A DNA stretch of 33,130 bases from the NCBI GenBank assembly GCA_902761605.1, contig CACWLC010000025.1, positions 1 through 33,130 of the forward strand. Reading direction: 5' to 3'. Below, piece after piece: positions 32,919-33,130 of this stretch. Numbering within the stretch: the stretch's first letter is position 1; every line of letters begins with the position of its first letter. Source of the stretch: an uncultured Prevotellaceae bacterium. GTDB taxonomy: Bacteria; Bacteroidota; Bacteroidia; Bacteroidales; Bacteroidaceae. The translations under genes were made by a program, and so were the position numbers. The notes under the pieces are model-generated. The model did not search any database and was not told the origin of the DNA. It was given only the letters and a program-made list of their open reading frames with translations.

Positions 32919-33029
32919 ATGACTAAAAAAGAAACCCTGAAGTGGATCGTACAGATCATCGCGTCGATTGCATCAGCAATCCTCACAGCCCTCGGAGCAA
33001 CAAGCTACATGGGAATGAACACTCTCTAA
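32919..33029 (+). CDS. Smalltalk family small membrane-associated protein
   Basis: The 36-aa product begins MTKKETLKWIVQIIASIASA, continues ILTALGATSYMG and ends MNTL. A Lys-rich N-terminus followed by one hydrophobic helix is the pattern of the small Bacteroidales proteins named smalltalk, which are usually encoded between an HU-like gene and an N-acetylmuramoyl-L-alanine amidase. Here it follows the HU-like gene by 24 nt, and its strong Shine-Dalgarno supports translation. The amidase is missing: the next feature is the terminator of an rRNA operon. The function of the family is not established; a holin-like or membrane-signalling role is speculation. Confidence 0.82.
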   Translation: MTKKETLKWIVQIIASIASAILTALGATSYMGMNTL

Positions 33030-33039
33030 ATCAAATAAA

Positions 33040-33071
33040 AAAGCCCCGGGTCATTTCTGATCCAGGGCTTT
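33040..33071 (-). terminator. Terminator of the rRNA operon (5S end)
   Basis: Read on the minus strand, AAAGCCCTGGATCA (33071-33058) pairs with TGACCCGGGGCTTT (33053-33040) around a GAAA tetraloop, with one mismatch and one G-U, and continues into TTTTTTATTTG. On + there is no T-run, so it belongs mainly to the rRNA operon, though it may also stop the convergent smalltalk transcript. Confidence 0.85.
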
Positions 33072-33082
33072 CGCTTTAAAAG

Positions 33083-33130
33083 GGGGCGGCCTCCTACTCT
33101 CCCGCATTGCATTGCAGTACCATCGGCGCA
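33083..33130 (-). rRNA. rrf: 5S ribosomal RNA, 3' end (partial at window edge)
   Basis: The reverse complement reads CCGATGGTACTGCAATGCAA and then GCGGGAGAGTAGGAGGCCGCC, the conserved 3' third of bacterial 5S rRNA. The rest of the gene and presumably the 23S and 16S genes lie to the right of the window, with transcription running leftward. The exact 3' end is uncertain by a few bases. Confidence 0.88.

Noticed and set aside
33072-33082. Amidase gene directly behind smalltalk
   Set aside because: No open frame fits between the smalltalk stop and the 5S rRNA end. The sequence matches an rRNA terminator and the 5S 3' end instead.

Overview
The window looks like a chromosomal segment from a Bacteroidota genome, most likely a Prevotella-like member of the Bacteroidales. 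The case rests on several observations. At least eleven promoters carry the Bacteroidota -7 element TAnnTTTG, several with a TTG 19-20 bases upstream. Most starts lack a strong Shine-Dalgarno. The primary sigma factor is short (290 aa) and lacks region 1.1. A 'smalltalk' small protein sits behind an HU-like DNA-binding gene, and the malic enzyme, CstA, DUF5686-like protein and AddAB nuclease are of Bacteroidales type. The genus is an inference; no database search was possible.

Layout, left to right. (1) 1-6385 holds three strongly expressed housekeeping genes on +, each with its own promoter and terminator: malic enzyme (maeB), NADP glutamate dehydrogenase (gdhA) and ribosomal protein S1 (rpsA). 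The stop codon of gdhA is embedded in a 51-bp tandem duplication, and rpsA has a long, hairpin-rich leader. (2) 6384-10988 is a four-gene minus-strand cluster: cstA, a small outer-membrane barrel, nadC and a secreted C69 peptidase. Together these suggest peptide and amino-acid use plus NAD synthesis. (3) 11107-17096 (+) holds a GHL10-type secreted glycoside hydrolase-like protein and hexuronate genes: uxuA, a fructuronate-reductase-like gene, and, after two terminators and a new promoter, a tagaturonate/altronate oxidoreductase (uxaB). (4) 17099-28810 (+) covers DNA repair and transcription: uvrA (TTG start, 2 nt behind uxaB), rpoD, a DUF5686-like envelope protein read from an almost leaderless GTG, and an AddA/AddB-like helicase-nuclease pair. 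(5) 28811-33130 is an AT-rich, accessory-like end. It contains a perfect 45-bp palindrome, a possible stand-alone small transcript with a 38-codon ORF, a nucleoside-diphosphate-sugar dehydratase for surface polysaccharide, a broken M15 peptidase, an AT-rich element bounded by 17-bp inverted repeats, a frameshifted HU-like gene, a smalltalk gene, and the 3' end of a 5S rRNA gene entering from the right on the minus strand.

The most interesting parts are non-coding or barely coding: the promoter-sORF-terminator unit at 29104-29346, the palindrome at 28932-28976, the stop-codon duplication of gdhA, the rpsA leader, and the HU/smalltalk cassette that lacks its usual amidase partner. No CRISPR array, complete insertion sequence or tRNA gene was seen.
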